In this document: positions 33,040-45,197 of the stretch, one piece after another | Position numbering within the stretch: position 1 is the first letter of the stretch | Layout of the letters: each line of letters begins with the position of its first letter | Assembly: GCA_948144175.1 (NCBI GenBank) | Contig: CANXME010002281.1 | Location: 234,501-298,500, forward strand | Origin: Closterium sp. NIES-65 | Taxonomy: Eukaryota > Streptophyta > Zygnematophyceae > Desmidiales > Closteriaceae | Direction of reading: 5' to 3' | DNA length: 64,000 nt | Program-made: the position numbers and the translations under genes | The notes under the pieces: model-generated | What the model was told of the DNA's origin: nothing | Seen by the model: only the letters and a program-made list of their open reading frames with translations | Databases searched by the model: none

Positions 33040-33930
33040 CGCGCCTTTTTGCCGCCCTTTCCAGGCCCCTACTGGCCCCTAGCGGCCTCGTCACCGCCCC
33101 TCACGCGGCCCCATTACCGCCCCTACGCGGCCCCGTCGCCGCCCCTAGCGGCCCCGTCGCCGCCCCTAGCGGCCCCGTCGCCGCCTCTCACCCTACGCGG
33201 CCCCGTCACCGCCCCTACGCGGCCCCGTCGCCGCCCCTCCGCGGCCCCGACGCCGCCCTTAGCGGCCCTGTCGCCGCCCTTAGCGGCCCCGTCGCCGCCC
33301 CTCCGCGACCCCGTCGCCGCCCTTAGCGGCCCCGTCGCCGCCCCTAGCGGCCCCGTCGTCGCCTCTCACCCTACGCGGCCCCGTCACCGCCCCTACGCGG
33401 CCCCGTTGCCGCCCCTAGCGGCCACGTCGCCGCCCCTCGCGGCCCCATTGCCGCCTCTCACCCTACGCGGCCCCGTCGTTGCCCATACGCGACCCCGTCG
33501 CCGCCCCTAGCGGCCCCGTCGCCGCCCCTACTGGCCCCGTCGCCGCCTCTCACCCTAAGCGGCCCCGTCGCCGCCCCTAAGCGGCCTTGTCGTCGCCCCT
33601 AAGCGGCCCCGTTGCCGCCCCTACGCGGCCCAATCGCCGCCACTACACGGCCCCGTCGCCGCTCCCCTCCCTAAGCGGCCCCGTCGCCGCCCCTAGCGGC
33701 CCCAACGCCGCCCCTACCGAGCAGCCCAGCAGCTGAGCCGCCCAACAGCAGAGCCGCCGAGCCGCCCAGCAGCCGAGCCGCCGAGCCGCCCAGCAACCGA
33801 GCCGCCGAGCCGCCCAGCAGCCGAGCCGCCGAGCCGCCCAGCAGCCAAACCGCCGAGCCGCTCGACAGCCGAGCCGCCCAGCAGCCGAGCCGCCCTGCCG
33901 TCGAGCCGCTCCTCGTCCTACCGGCGCGCC
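33040..33930. repeat. GC-rich degenerate repeats in element 1 leader
   Basis: A field of CCCCGTCGCCGCCCCTAGCGG-like units followed by AGCCGCCCAGCAGCCG units, between the LTR and gag. The same two-part field occurs in the other full-length copy (57080-57900) with different unit numbers. The Pro/Ala/Ser open frames across it have no domain. Confidence 0.85.
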
Positions 33931-33984
33931 CCGGCCCTACTTACTCGGACTGGTGAGCTCACTCCTTCCTAGGCCACTGCAGTC

Positions 33985-36900
33985 ATGGCTTCCCCCAGTG
34001 TTCTTACCTTTGATACTGAGGGTCGTGCTGTTGACTTTGAGGTCTGATCGATGACCTCCAGCTGTTCCTCCAGTGCGATAGGGCAGACGGCCTCTCCCTG
34101 TTAGACCTCACCTCTAGTGCCTCCCCTGCCCCGCGTGCTACTGCTGACAGCACTGTTCGCTCATAGTGGGCGACACGCGATGCTGCTGCCCGTCTTGCTG
34201 TGCGTCGCCACTCACCGACCACTGAGCGTGCGCACTTTAGCCAGTACAAGAGTGCTCAGACCTTGTACGACGCTGTAGTTGCACGCTACTCTTCCCCTGC
34301 CATTGCTGCACTGAGCCGCCTCATGCTACCGTACCTCTTCCCTGACCTTGCTGCCTTCCCCACAGTCGCTAACCTCATTACGCACCTCCGCACTAGTGAC
34401 ACCCGCTACCGCGCTGTGATTCCTACTAAGTTCTGCGCCAAGAACCCCGACCCCATGTACAGCACCCTCTACTACATAGTCACCCGGCTCCCTGAATCTC
34501 TTCGCTTAGTCAGGGACCACTTCCTCTCAGTTTGCCCCACCACACTCACCGTTGACCTCCTCGAGGAGCGCCTCCTAGCAGCAGAGAAGAGCATAGTCGC
34601 TGTAGGAGCCTCTCGTGGTGACCCTCGCACCCACGTCTTTGAGGGGTGTTCCCCCTCCCCCCTCTTGCCCTCTGTTGCTTCTGCTGCTGCTGCCGACCTC
34701 GTTGGTTTCTACGGGGTCGGCGCTGCGTCTGCCCCTAGCAGGAGACGCCGCACAGGCAAGGGCAAGGGGGGCAAGGGAGCTGGAGGGGCTAGCGGGGGCG
34801 GTGGAGGTGGTGGTGGAGGCAGTGGAGGGGGTGGGGGTGGTGGTGGGAGTGGTGGCGGGGGTGGCGGCGGCGGTGGCAGCAGTGGAGGCGGAGGAGGCGG
34901 CGGTGGTGGCGGAGGGAGCGGAGGCGGCGGAGGTGGCGGAGGCGGCGGAGGTGGCGGAGGCGGCGAAGGCGGCGGCGGCGGAGGCGGCGGTGGAGCTGGT
35001 CGCGACTCTGCGCAGAGGAGTGGGTTCGGTGGTGGTCCGCGCCAGCAGCAGCAGCGCAGTCGTGAGACCCTGTCCCCTCAGCAGCTTCGTGAGTGGTACG
35101 CTGCGCGTCAGCGCGGTGGGGGTACTGGTCCCTGCACTTACGTCCTCCATACCGGCGACCGCGCTGGTGAGCAGTGCGGGGGCCCGCACTCCACCCAGCG
35201 CTGCTTCGGCCGCCTGACTGACGCGTGGCGTCACCAGTTCCCTAAGGCGTCTGAGATCCCTCGCTGGGGAGATCTGTCTAGGGCGGGGGTTGCCATCTTT
35301 GATGTTGACTATGATGCTATCCTTGCTGCCATGTATGCTGTGACTACTAGTGTTGAGGGTGACTGTTACCTGTCTGTACCGCCTGACCCGGGAATTGAGG
35401 CTACTGCTCTAGGTGCTAGTGCGTCTGCTGCCCCAGGTGCTAGTGCGTCTGCTGCCCCAGGTGCTGGTGAGTCTGCTCTCTCAGGTACCACGTTGGCTCA
35501 GGCCTTACACACCTTCACCTTTGACTCGGGTGCTTCCCGCTCCTTCTTTCGAGACCGCACCACGCTTACGCCGCTTAGTCGGCCGATTGCAGTCTCGCTG
35601 GCGGACCCCTCTGGGGGTCCTCTCCTTGCTAGCTTCTGCACTGTCTTACCGTGCCTGGCAGCCCCCTCTGGTACCCTGTCCGGTCTCTACCCCCCCTCGT
35701 TCTCTACGAACTTGGTGAGTGGAGCGGACCTACAGGATAGGGGGGTTGACCAGTTCACTCCTGCGAGTCAGCGGGTGACCCACTGTACGTGTGCTCGGAC
35801 AGGCCGACACTCGGCCACGTTCACCCGTCGACCAGGGTCGAGCCTGTACACCCTTACTACTGAGCCTCCTCCGGCTGCTGAGTCTTGCCAGGTAGCTACG
35901 ACGTGTCAGGTGTTTGCTGCAGTTTCCAGGTCTGGTCCTAAGTCTGCTCCCTGCTCATGTCGTCTCCTGTCCCACCAGACTCTCCTTTGGCACCACCGCC
36001 TTGGTCACCCCTCCCTGCCTCGTCTCCGAGGCATGGCCTCCCGTGTCCTTGTCTCTGGTCTCCCCTGGTCTCTCCCTCCCCTACCTCCGGGGCGTGCCCC
36101 TACCTGCGTCCCATGCGTCGAGGGGCGACAGCGCGCCGCCCCTCACTCCTCCGAGTTTCCTCCGACAGAGGCTTCGCTGCAGACTCTCCACATGGACCTG
36201 TGGGGCCCCGCCCGCGTCCGTGGACAGGGGCACGAGCGTTAATTCCTGTTGGTGGTTGACGACTACTCGCGTTACACCACAGTCTTCCCCTTGCGCAGCA
36301 AGGGTGATGTCACTGAGGTGTTGATCGACTGGATCCGCGCAGCTCCTCTCCAGCTCAGGGAGAGTTTCGGCTCGGACTTTCCTGTTCTGCGTCTGCACTC
36401 TGACAGAGGCGGGGAGTTTTCCTCTGCCCGTCTGGGAGCCTTCTGTCGTGCACAGGGCATCCGCCAGACCTTCACGCTTCCGGCCTCTCCACAGCAAAAT
36501 GGGATTGCTGAGCGCCGCATTGGCATGGTCATGGACGTCGCTCGTACGTCCATGATCCATGCGGCTGCCCCCCATTTTCTGTGGCCGTTTGCGGTTCAGT
36601 ACGCTGCGCATCAGCTCAACCTTCAGCCCCGAGTCTCCTTGCCAGAGACCTCCCCCACCTTGCGGTGGATGGGGAAGGTTGGCGATGCGTCTGCATTTCG
36701 GGTCTGGGGATCTCGGGCGTTTGTCTGCGACTTGTCTGCGCACAAGCTGTCCCCCCGCACTGTTCCCTGCGTCTTCCTTGGCTTCCCCCCTGACGCGCCT
36801 GGTTGGCAGTTTTACCACCCCACCTCGCGCCGTGTTCTGTCCTCCAAGGATGTCACCTTTGACGAGCCGGTACCTTACTACCGTCTCTTCCCCTACCGCA

Positions 36901-39858
36901 CTGCGCCCCTGCCCCCGCCCCCGATCTTCCTTGCGCCAGGTCCTCCCCCGGTAGACCTCCACCCCCTCAGGGTCCTGCCCCGTCAGGTGTGTCCCAGGTA
37001 GACGCAGTCGAGCCTGTCGAGGTAGCTGTTGACTCTGGTGCTGTTAGAGCTGCTGAGCCAGCGGGTGCCGGGTCTGGAGGTGCTGAGTGTGGGGGTGCTG
37101 AGCCTGGGGGTGCTGAGTCTGGGGGTGCTGAGCCTAGGGGTGCTGAGTCTGGAGGTGCTGAGCCTGGGGGTGCGAAGTCAGGGGGTGCGGAGCCTGGGGG
37201 TGCGGAGCCTGGGGGTGCGGAGCCTGGGGGTGCTGGGTCTGCTCGTGTGGCCGCCGGCGGTGCTTCGTCGAGGCGGGAGCCACTCTCTCCACAGGAGCTG
37301 CGCGAGTGGTTTGCCCGGCGTTGGAGCCGTGCCGCTGGAGCTGGAGGTACTACTGTTGCTACTGGTCCCGGAGGTACTCATACTGGCGGTGCTGGAGCTG
37401 CTGGGACTGGGGGTGCTGCTGTGGCTGCTGGAGTTGGTTCTACTGGAGGTACTACTAGAGCTGCTGGCGGTACTGTAGCTGCCGGTCCTGCTAGAGCTGG
37501 AGCTGCTGAAAGTGTTGGCACTGGTGGTGCTGCTGACACTGGTGCTTCTGAGGGTGCTGGAGTTGGCGCTGTTTGAGCTGGAGGTACTGCTGGCGCTGGT
37601 GCTGCCGCTGGGGGTACTGGTGCTGTCCCTGCTGGCTCTGGAGACGCTGCGCAGCCGCGGCCGTACTTTGTTCTGCTCCTCGAGCAGGTTCTTGGTCTCC
37701 CGCCCTCCACTGGTCCCCTCCTCCCTTAGAGTGTCCGCAGCCTGTCCAATCGCAGTCACAGTTACAGCCGGCCTCCCCTCTTCCTGCTCCCTCTCCCTAC
37801 ACTGGTCCCACTGGAGGTCTTGCTGAGCGTCGTGAGCCTGCGTCTCGTCCTGCGTCGCCTGTTCGTGTTGCTCGCACCAGTCGTCATGTTCCGCGTCCGC
37901 GTCCTCCTGCGGTCCCAGGCACACACCAGATGGCACTGCGTCCTTCCACTGCTCCTCTGCGTGTCCCGTTGCCGTCTCCTCTTGAGTCCTCTCTTCCTGT
38001 TCTTGCTGACCCTGAGTCTGACTCTCTTCGTGCTGCCAGTCCTACTGTCACGCGTCTCCTGGCCACTGTTGTCACTGACCCTTCCTTTGAGTCCACTGCT
38101 GCGTCTGCCTTGGTTGCTGAGCTTGTCGACTTCGCTGCTCGCTGTCGTCTAGACTACGCCACTAGTCTCGTTACTGAGTCTGAGTCTGTCTGTCCTACGT
38201 CCGTCGGGGGTGAGTGTGCTCTTAGCACGGACGTCCTTGAGGACAGGCAGGAGGAGTTCCAGTGTTTTGCTGCTGCTTTGCCTCATCTCATGTCCATGCT
38301 GATTGCCATTGAGGGAGACCCGGATGCATCAGACATCCCGACTCCTCGATCATACGCTGAGGCGATCGAGGGTCCCTACTCCTCTCAGTGGCAGTCAGCC
38401 ATGGACGTAGAGATGGCTTCCTGGAAGTCCACAGGCACCTACGTTGACGAGGTTCCCCCACCTGGGGCGAACATCGTCAGTGGCATGTGGATTTTCAGGG
38501 TGAAGCGGCCGCCGGGTTCTCCGCCTGTCTTCAAGGCGCGTTACGTGGCTCGAGGCTTCAGTCAGCAGCAGGGAGTTGACTACTTTCAGACCTTCTCTCT
38601 CACCCCAAAGATGACCAATCTTAGGGTACTACTACATATAGCCGCTCAGCGCGACTACGAGCTTCACTCTCTTGACTTTAGCACAGCTATCCTGCAGGGC
38701 AGCCTGCACGAGGAGATCTGGCTGCGCCGCCCACCTGGCTTCACTGGGACTTTTCCTCCTGGTACCCAGTGGAGCCTCCGGCGGCCAGTCTACGGTCTCC
38801 GCCAGGCGCCCTGTGAGTGGCACGACACACTGAGGACTACACTTGCGGCTCTTGGGTTTGCTTCTTCTACAGCCGACGCGTCGCTGTTTCTGCGCATCGA
38901 CACCTCTTTGCCGCCGTTCTACATCCTCGTGTACGTCGACGACTTGGTCTTTGCCACTGCTGACACTGCTGGACTCGCCCACGTGAAGTGCGAGCTGCAG
39001 AAGAGACACACGTGCACAGACGTGGGTAAAATGCGCAGCTACCTTGGCTTGCAGATCACTCGGGACAGAGCACAACGCACCATTACCCTGACTCAGTCAC
39101 ACATGGTGCAGCAGGTCCTTCAGCGCTTCGACTTCACGTACTCCTCGCCTCAGGCCACTCCTCTGTCTACTCGCCACTCGCTCTCAGCTCTGCCTTCGGA
39201 TGAGTCCGTAGAGCCGAGTGGCCCGTACCCAGAGCTTGTTGGCTGCCTCATGTACCTGATGACCTGCACACGACCTGACCTAGCATACCCTCTTAGCATC
39301 TTGGCACGCTATGTTGCTCCTGGGAGACACAGACCAGAGCACATGGCTGCAGCGAAGAGGGTGTTGCGCTACTTGTGCAGTACGTCGGGCATGGGGCTAG
39401 TGCTTGGAGGGCGACGTCGAGTGGTCCTCACAGGTCACGCTGACGCTTCTTGGGCTGATGACCAGGCTCCGCAGCGGTCGTCACAGGGTTATTCCTTCAG
39501 CCTTGGCTCCGGCTCTGTTTCGTGGCGGTCTACCCGCTCGTCTTCTGTTCTCAGCTCCAGGTGTGAGGCTGAGATCTACGCGGGGGCCATGGCTGCACAG
39601 GAGCTACGCTGGCTCACCTACCTGCTGACTGACCTAGGAGAGCCGCCTCGTTCTCCTCCAGTTCTGTACATAGACAACAACGCCATGCTGGCCTTGTGTC
39701 GGGAGCACAGATTGGAGCACAGAACGAAGCACATTGCTCTTCGCTACTTCCTTGCTCGTGAGCTGCAGCAGTGTGGTCAGCTGCGCCTTGCTTACGTGGC
39801 CTCTGAGGCCAATACTGCTGATATCTTCACCAAGGCACTTCCGCCTTGTGATCATTAG
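33985..39858 (+). pseudogene. Copia gag-pol of element 1, inactivated
   Basis: Reading order: gag (from ATG 33985); Gly-rich linker; variant zinc knuckle (about 35133-35206); protease (FTFDSGASRSFF); integrase (LLWHHRLGHPSLPRL, HSDRGGEFSS, SPQQNGIAERR); GAEPGGAEPGG repeats; RT with LVYVDDLVFA; RNase H with YIDNN and ANTADIFTKALP. Compared with the copy at 57981, it has a 1-bp loss and stop at 34045, a TAG at 34164, a TAA at 36240, single-base losses near 36962 and 37725, and a TGA at 37576. RT-RNase H (about 38300-39858) is itself intact. Confidence 0.92.
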
Positions 39859-40242
39859 CCCTTTTGTACGATGTTAGGTTTTGTGCCTACTTGGCCTCAC
39901 TTGCTCACTTCTTGACCTTGCTTGTACTGTGATCTTTCTATACCTGCACTTGCTTGTTTACCTTTATGTATGATCTTGCATGTGAACTGGCCTTTTGGCC
40001 TTGCTTTAGTGCTTAGAGTGTGTGGTGACGTTGTGATCCACCCTGAGCTTGCTTTGCTTTGCTTGACTGGTCTTGTGACCTCTTGTTCTCCCCCACTTTG
40101 CCTATGGGTGTGTGTCAAACTCATATGCTATAGTCTGTGTAGGCTGTAGTGGGGTAGACAATATGGGGTACAACACTTCTAGGTTTTCCTACTTGTACCC
40201 ACCTGCTTCCTAGTTCATTCATTCCTCATTCTTCACAGACTG

Positions 40243-40565
40243 GTCACACCCGCCACCCCCACATCTCCACCCCCCCACCGCGGGAGTCGCGGAAGGGAGG
40301 GGGGGGGGGGGGGGGGGGGGTACGCTGCTGCTGGCGCTGGCGCTGGGCGTTGGCATCCGCGTCTAGCGTGCGCACCTGCTGTCGCTCGTGACGGGACGGA
40401 GCAGGGCAGCGCGGGACGGGGTGAGCGGCATGTGTGAAGGGTAGCACGGGGCGGGTAGCGAGCGAGCGCCTTAACGAGCGGTGGTACAGCCATGTATATA
40501 TATGGATATATGTATATATACATAAAGAATACCATAGGAACGTGTCGCTCTAATGCGATGTCAAA
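40243..40565. other. Low-complexity flank of element 1
   Basis: It contains a G homopolymer of about 26 bases (40291-40320) and a GC-rich stretch, then an alternating TATATA/CATATA segment (40493-40522). No gene is seen. Confidence 0.7.
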
Positions 40566-40775
40566 GTAGCCATAGCCTTAGGAGCCATGGCAAGGGTGGG
40601 AATGTGAGTGACGAGAAATGTTCAAGAGAGAAGAGAAGTTCTTCAGTAATGAGAAGGACACATGATATAGTGCAAGGGAAGGTGGCAAAAGGGGGGGTAT
40701 ACTACCAACAAAGAAATCTGGATTTTAGTGTACTTATTATTTAGCATGCACTTACATATATAAATCTCCCGATCA
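40566..40775. repeat. 210-bp dispersed repeat, copy 2
   Basis: Direct-orientation relative of 32190-32400 (AGCCTTAGGAGCCATGGCAA, GATATAGTGCAAGGGAAGG). It has no obvious terminal inverted repeats or target duplication. Confidence 0.8.
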
Positions 40776-41049
40776 AATGTAATTCATGCATAATGTCAGG
40801 GGAAATTGGATCGATATATCCGGAAGTGGGGCTTGGCTGTATAATCCGAAGTGATTCCAGATTCAATCCATGTGCGGATGGCTAGAATTGACAATTTTTC
40901 CCACACAGTAGCATCGCACTTGCCAATCGGACAACCCCCTACCGCCAAATCAACATGCAAAACTAACTACGGGCAGCTAACTCAATCAACTTGCGTGGAT
41001 GATGACCGTACAGGCAGATAATAAAGATAGAAAGAGGGGACTACGGATC

Positions 41050-44000
41050 GAGTACTAGGGACTAGGGTGCTCTCTCGCGCACACCTTGCCCTGCCCTGCC
41101 TGGTGTCACCCTGCGCCAACGCCCTTCCCTACGCCGGCGCCCTGCCCTGCGCCAGCGCCCTGCCCTGTGCCAGCGCCCTTCCCTGCGCCAGCACCCTGCC
41201 CTGCGTCAGCGCCCTGCCCAGCGCCCTGCCCTGCGCCGGTGCCCTGCCCTGCGCCAGCGCCCTGCCCTGCGCCAGCGCCCTGCCCTGTGCTAGCGCCCTG
41301 CCCTGGGCCAGCGCCCTGCCCTACGCCAGCGCCATGCCCTGCGCCAGCGCCCTGCCCAGCGCTAGCGCCCTGCCCTGCGCCAGCGCCCTGCCCTGCGCCA
41401 GCGCCCTGCCCTGCGCCAGCACCCTGCCCTACATCTGCGCCCTGCCCTACGCCTTCGCTGCAGCCCTGTGCGTCGCGCCCTACGGCAGCCCGCGCGTCGT
41501 TTGCTGCTGCCCCGCGCATCGCGCTCTGCTGCAGCCCGCGCGTCGCGCCCTAAGGCAGCCCACGAGTCGCGCACTGCTGCCTCGCGCGTCGCGCTCTGCT
41601 GCAACCCGCGCGTCACGCCCTAAGGCAGCCAGTGACGTCGCGCCATAAGGAAGTCAGTCGCGTCGCGCTCTGGTGCCCTTCGCGTCACGCACTACTGCAG
41701 CCTACGCCAGCACCCTACCTTGCGCGCGCTGGCGCCCTACCCTGTGCCAGCGCCCTGCCCTGCGCCCGTGCCCTGCCCTGCGCCAGCGCCCTGCCCTGCG
41801 CCATCGCCCTGCTAAACCGTAAATAAAATTAAATAATAATTGAAAAAAGAAAAAAAAAGGCCCTAGGTGCTTTTGCCCTAGAAGCTACTTCCTGCTGCTG
41901 CCTGCTACTGCCCTGCTGTGGCCGCGCGCCGCCGTGCTCTGGCTGCACGCCGCCCTGCTCTGGCCGTGCCCCGCCCTGGTGCTCTTACTGCTGCTGCTAC
42001 TACTCGTGCTACTGCCTTTACTCCGTACTACACTAGAGGTCGAGCTCCTCCTAGCTTGCCCGCCATGACTTCCCTTTGTCGTACCGGTGGGAGTGGTGAC
42101 GGTGGTGGTGGCAGTAGTGGGAGTGGTGGTGGCCGTAGTAGCAGTAACTATGGCGCTGTTTGGTGCGGAGTGTCTGGCGGTGGCTAGATGCAGCTACGGC
42201 GACGTCCGACCCTTATGCCCCGGCAGCTTCGTGAGTGGCTTTACCAGCGTGGGCCGTCTCCGAGTCTGGGTTGCTGCCAGTACGTCATTCGCACAGGTCG
42301 TCGAGCTGGTGAGACCTGTGGGACACTTGGTCACGCACAGTCCCGCTGCTTTGCCATTATTTGTAGCCATTTGCGGTCCGGTACGCCGCGCAGCAGCTCA
42401 ACCTCTGGCCCCGTGTCTCCTTGCCGGAGACCTCGTCCACACTGCGTTGGACAGGGGAGGTTGGCGATGCGTCGCGTTTCCGGGTCTGGGGTGCTCGTGC
42501 CCCTGTCCGCGATACGTCCGGGGACAAGCTCTCCTCCCACACCATTCCTTGTGTCTTCCTTGGCTTTGTCGCTGACGCGTCTGGCTGGCAGTTTTACCAC
42601 CCCACCTCGCGCCGTGTCTTCCCCTCTCAGGACGTCACCTTTGACGAGTCGATTCCTTTCTACCGTCTCTTCCCCTACCGCACTGCCCCTCTCCCTCCCC
42701 CGCTGCTTTTCCTCCCTCCAGGTCCCCCTCCGGTAGACCCCCTCCCCCCTCAGGGTCCTGCTTCTTGAGGTGTGTCTCAGGTAGACCCGCCCTCCTTAGC
42801 TGAGCCTGTAGAGGTCACTAGCGACTCAGGTGTTGGGGGGGGGGGGGTACTTTCGGACATTTTGGGGAAGCTTCCTCTCAATACACCGGCATACAGGGAC
42901 CACATACTGTATAATCTGTAGGGCCAGACTCCAGAAACGACTAAGTCTGAGAACTATTACACTATATCAGGGGCCTACAAACAATAACACTAAGGCCCTC
43001 AGGGATGAGATATTGATTACTCTGCAAATTCATTTTCCACAACCTCAATGCTCTGATTGGTCAGACTAATCAGACTATTTAGTCTGATAGCGTCAGCCCT
43101 GGATGCACCAGACATCCCGACTCCGCGTTTTTACGCTAAGGCGCTCCTCTAAGTGGCAGACAGCCATGGACGCAGAGATGGCATCCTGGAAGTCCACAGG
43201 CACTTACGTCGTTGAGGTTCCCCCTCCTGGGGCAAACATCGTCGATGGCATGTGGATTTTAGAGGTGAAGCGGCCGCCGGGTTCTCCGCCCGTCTTTAAG
43301 GCTCGTTACGTTGCACGAGGCTTCAGTCAGTGGCAGGGAGTTGACTTCTTCCAGACCTTCCCCCCCACCCCAAAGATGACCACTCTTTGGGTGCTATTGC
43401 ACGTTGCCGCTCAGTGTGACTACGAGCTTCACTCTCTGGACTTAAGCACAACGTTCTTACAGGGCAGTCTGCACGAGGAGATCTGGCTGCGCCGCCCACC
43501 TGGCTTCACTGGGTCGTTCCCTCATGGTACCCAGTAGAGCCTCCGTCGACCAGTCTACGGTCTTCGTCGACTAGTCTACGGTCTCCGCCAGGCGCCTCGT
43601 GAGTGGCACGACACATTGAGGACGACACTTGCGGCTCTTAGGTTTGCCCCTTCCATTGCTTACTCGTCGCTATTTCTACGCACCAACACTTCACTGCCGC
43701 CGTTCTACATCCTCGTGTACGTCAACGACTTGGTCTTTGCCACTGTTGACACTGAGGCTCTCGCCCTTGTGAAGTCGGAGCTGCAGAAGCGACACACGTG
43801 CACAGACTTGGGTGAGCTGCGCAAGTTACCTTGGCTTGCAGATCACCCGGGACAGAGCACGCCACACCATTACCCTGACTCAGTCACACATGGTGCAGTA
43901 GGTCCTTCAGCGCTTCGGCTTCACTTGGTCCTCACCACAGTCCACTCCTCTGGCTACAGGTCACTCGCTCTCAGCTCCACCTTCGGACGAGTCCGTAGAG

Positions 44001-45063
44001 CCGAGTGGCCCGTATCCAGAGCTAGTGGGCTGCACTCGTCCAGACCTTGCGTACCCTCTTGGCCTTTTGGCACGCTATGTAGCTCCTGGTAGGCACTGAA
44101 AGGTGCACATGGATGCTGCGAAGAGGGTACTGTGCTACTTGTGCAGTACATCGGGCATGGGGCTCGTGCTTGGAGGGCGGAGCTCAGTTGTCCTCACTGG
44201 ACACTGAGACGCTTCTTGGGTTGACAACCTGGCTACGCAGCGGTCGTCACAGGGTTACACTTTCAGCCTTGGCTGCGGCTCTGTTTCTTGGCCGTCTACC
44301 CGTTCGTCTTCTGTTCTCAGCTCCAGTTGTGAGGCTGAGATCTACGCCACAGCCATGGCTGCACAGGAGTTACGCTGGCTCACCTACCTCCTGACTGACT
44401 TGGGAGAGCGACCTCGTTCTCCTCCAGTTCTGTACGTAGACAACAAGGCCGCCATTGCCTTGTGTTAGGAGCACAGACTGGAGCACAGAACGAAGCACAT
44501 TGCTCTGCGTTACTTCTTGGCTCAAGAGTTGTAGCAGCGTGGTCAGCTTTGTCTTGCTTACGTGGCCACTCGGGCCAACACTGCTGATATATTCACCAAG
44601 GCACTTCCATCTGGTGATCATCAGCGCTTCTGTACTGTGTTAGGCCTTGTGCCTGTTTCGTCTCACTTGCTCACTTCGTAATTTTGCTTGTACTGTGATC
44701 TATATATATGTCTATATACATGTATATATATATACTTGCATGCTTGCTCTTGCTAGGTAGTGATCACTGTACTGTTGTTGCTGCATATATGCCTTTGCAT
44801 GTGACTTGGCCTTGTGGCCCTTTGCTTGTGCTCGAGTGTGTGGTGACGTTGTGATCCACCTCGAGCTTGCATTGTTTTTCTTGACTGGTCTTGTGACCCC
44901 TTGTTCTCCCCCAATTTGCCTATGGGGGTGTGTCAAACTATATATGTGTTAGTTCTATGTAGGCTATAGTGGGGTAGCCCATATGGGGTACAACCCAAAG
45001 TTAGGGTTAGTACTTGTACCCTCATTTCATTCAATGCAACCATTCCTGCTTGCTATCTTGACA
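41050..45063 (+). mobile_element. Decayed, internally deleted Copia element (element A)
   Basis: No 5' LTR was found. From 5' to 3': an 18-bp GCCCTGCCCTGCGCCAGC repeat leader (about 41085-41470, again 41700-41815); a Gly-rich stretch; a zinc knuckle (CQYVIRTGRR...CGTLGHAQSRC, about 42268-42345). The sequence then jumps to the integrase C-terminus (42366-42768), so protease and the integrase core are missing. An unrelated about 250-bp block starts with a G run (42834-43086). RT/RNase H (43100-44630) follows, with many stops and a catalytic YVDD changed to YVND. The 3' LTR is 44931-45063, preceded by CCTATGGGGGTG. Confidence 0.85.
42834..43086. other. Foreign block inside element A
   Basis: About 250 bases without similarity to the other Copia copies replace the integrase-RT linker. 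It begins with about 13 G residues and ends near a self-complementary GACTAATCAGACTATTTAGTC-like stretch. It may be a small insertion plus deletion; no clear target duplication is seen. Confidence 0.55.
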
Positions 45064-45192
45064 AGAATGACTAAGGAACGGGATTACAAGTATGAAAACG
45101 TAGAAAGATTGTAGACCATAAGGCTAGACCCACTATAGCCTAACAAAGTATGCACATATAGTTTTGACACACCCCCATAGGCAAAGTGGGGA
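45059..45192 (-). repeat. Inverted Copia LTR relic with polypurine tract
   Basis: Read on the minus strand, 45169-45059 starts TGTCAAAACTATATGTG, contains TAGGCTATAGTGGGT and ends CTTGTCA. It resembles the LTR at 44931-45063. It is preceded (45192-45170) by the CCCCACTTTGCCTATGGGGG element that normally abuts the 3' LTR. It shares the 5 bases TGACA with the end of the neighbouring direct LTR. Confidence 0.75.
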
Positions 45193-45197
45193 ATAAC

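Larger units (their letters stand above)
32820..40237 (+). mobile_element. Complete Ty1/Copia LTR retrotransposon (element 1)
   Basis: The LTRs at 32820-32945 and 40113-40237 begin TGTCAAAC and end TTCACA, differing at about three positions. The insertion is bounded by a 5-bp target duplication GACTG (32815-32819 and 40238-40242). A primer-binding site resembling the initiator-Met tRNA end (TGGTATAAAGCAAG) follows the left LTR. A region near CCCCCACTTTGCCTATGGG precedes the right LTR. Internal order is gag, protease, integrase, RT, RNase H, which is Copia order. LTRs of about 126 bp are short for the superfamily. The leader (33040-33950) is a GC-rich repeat field. Confidence 0.95.

Noticed and set aside
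33049-33510. Pro-rich open frame in the Copia leader as a separate gene
   Set aside because: It is GC-rich repeat lying between LTR and gag, not shared in frame with the other copy, with no domain.
34575-35234. Antisense open frames of 200 codons or more across Copia gag and integrase
   Set aside because: They mirror the GC-rich sense coding sequence, recur in each copy for that reason, and show no domain.
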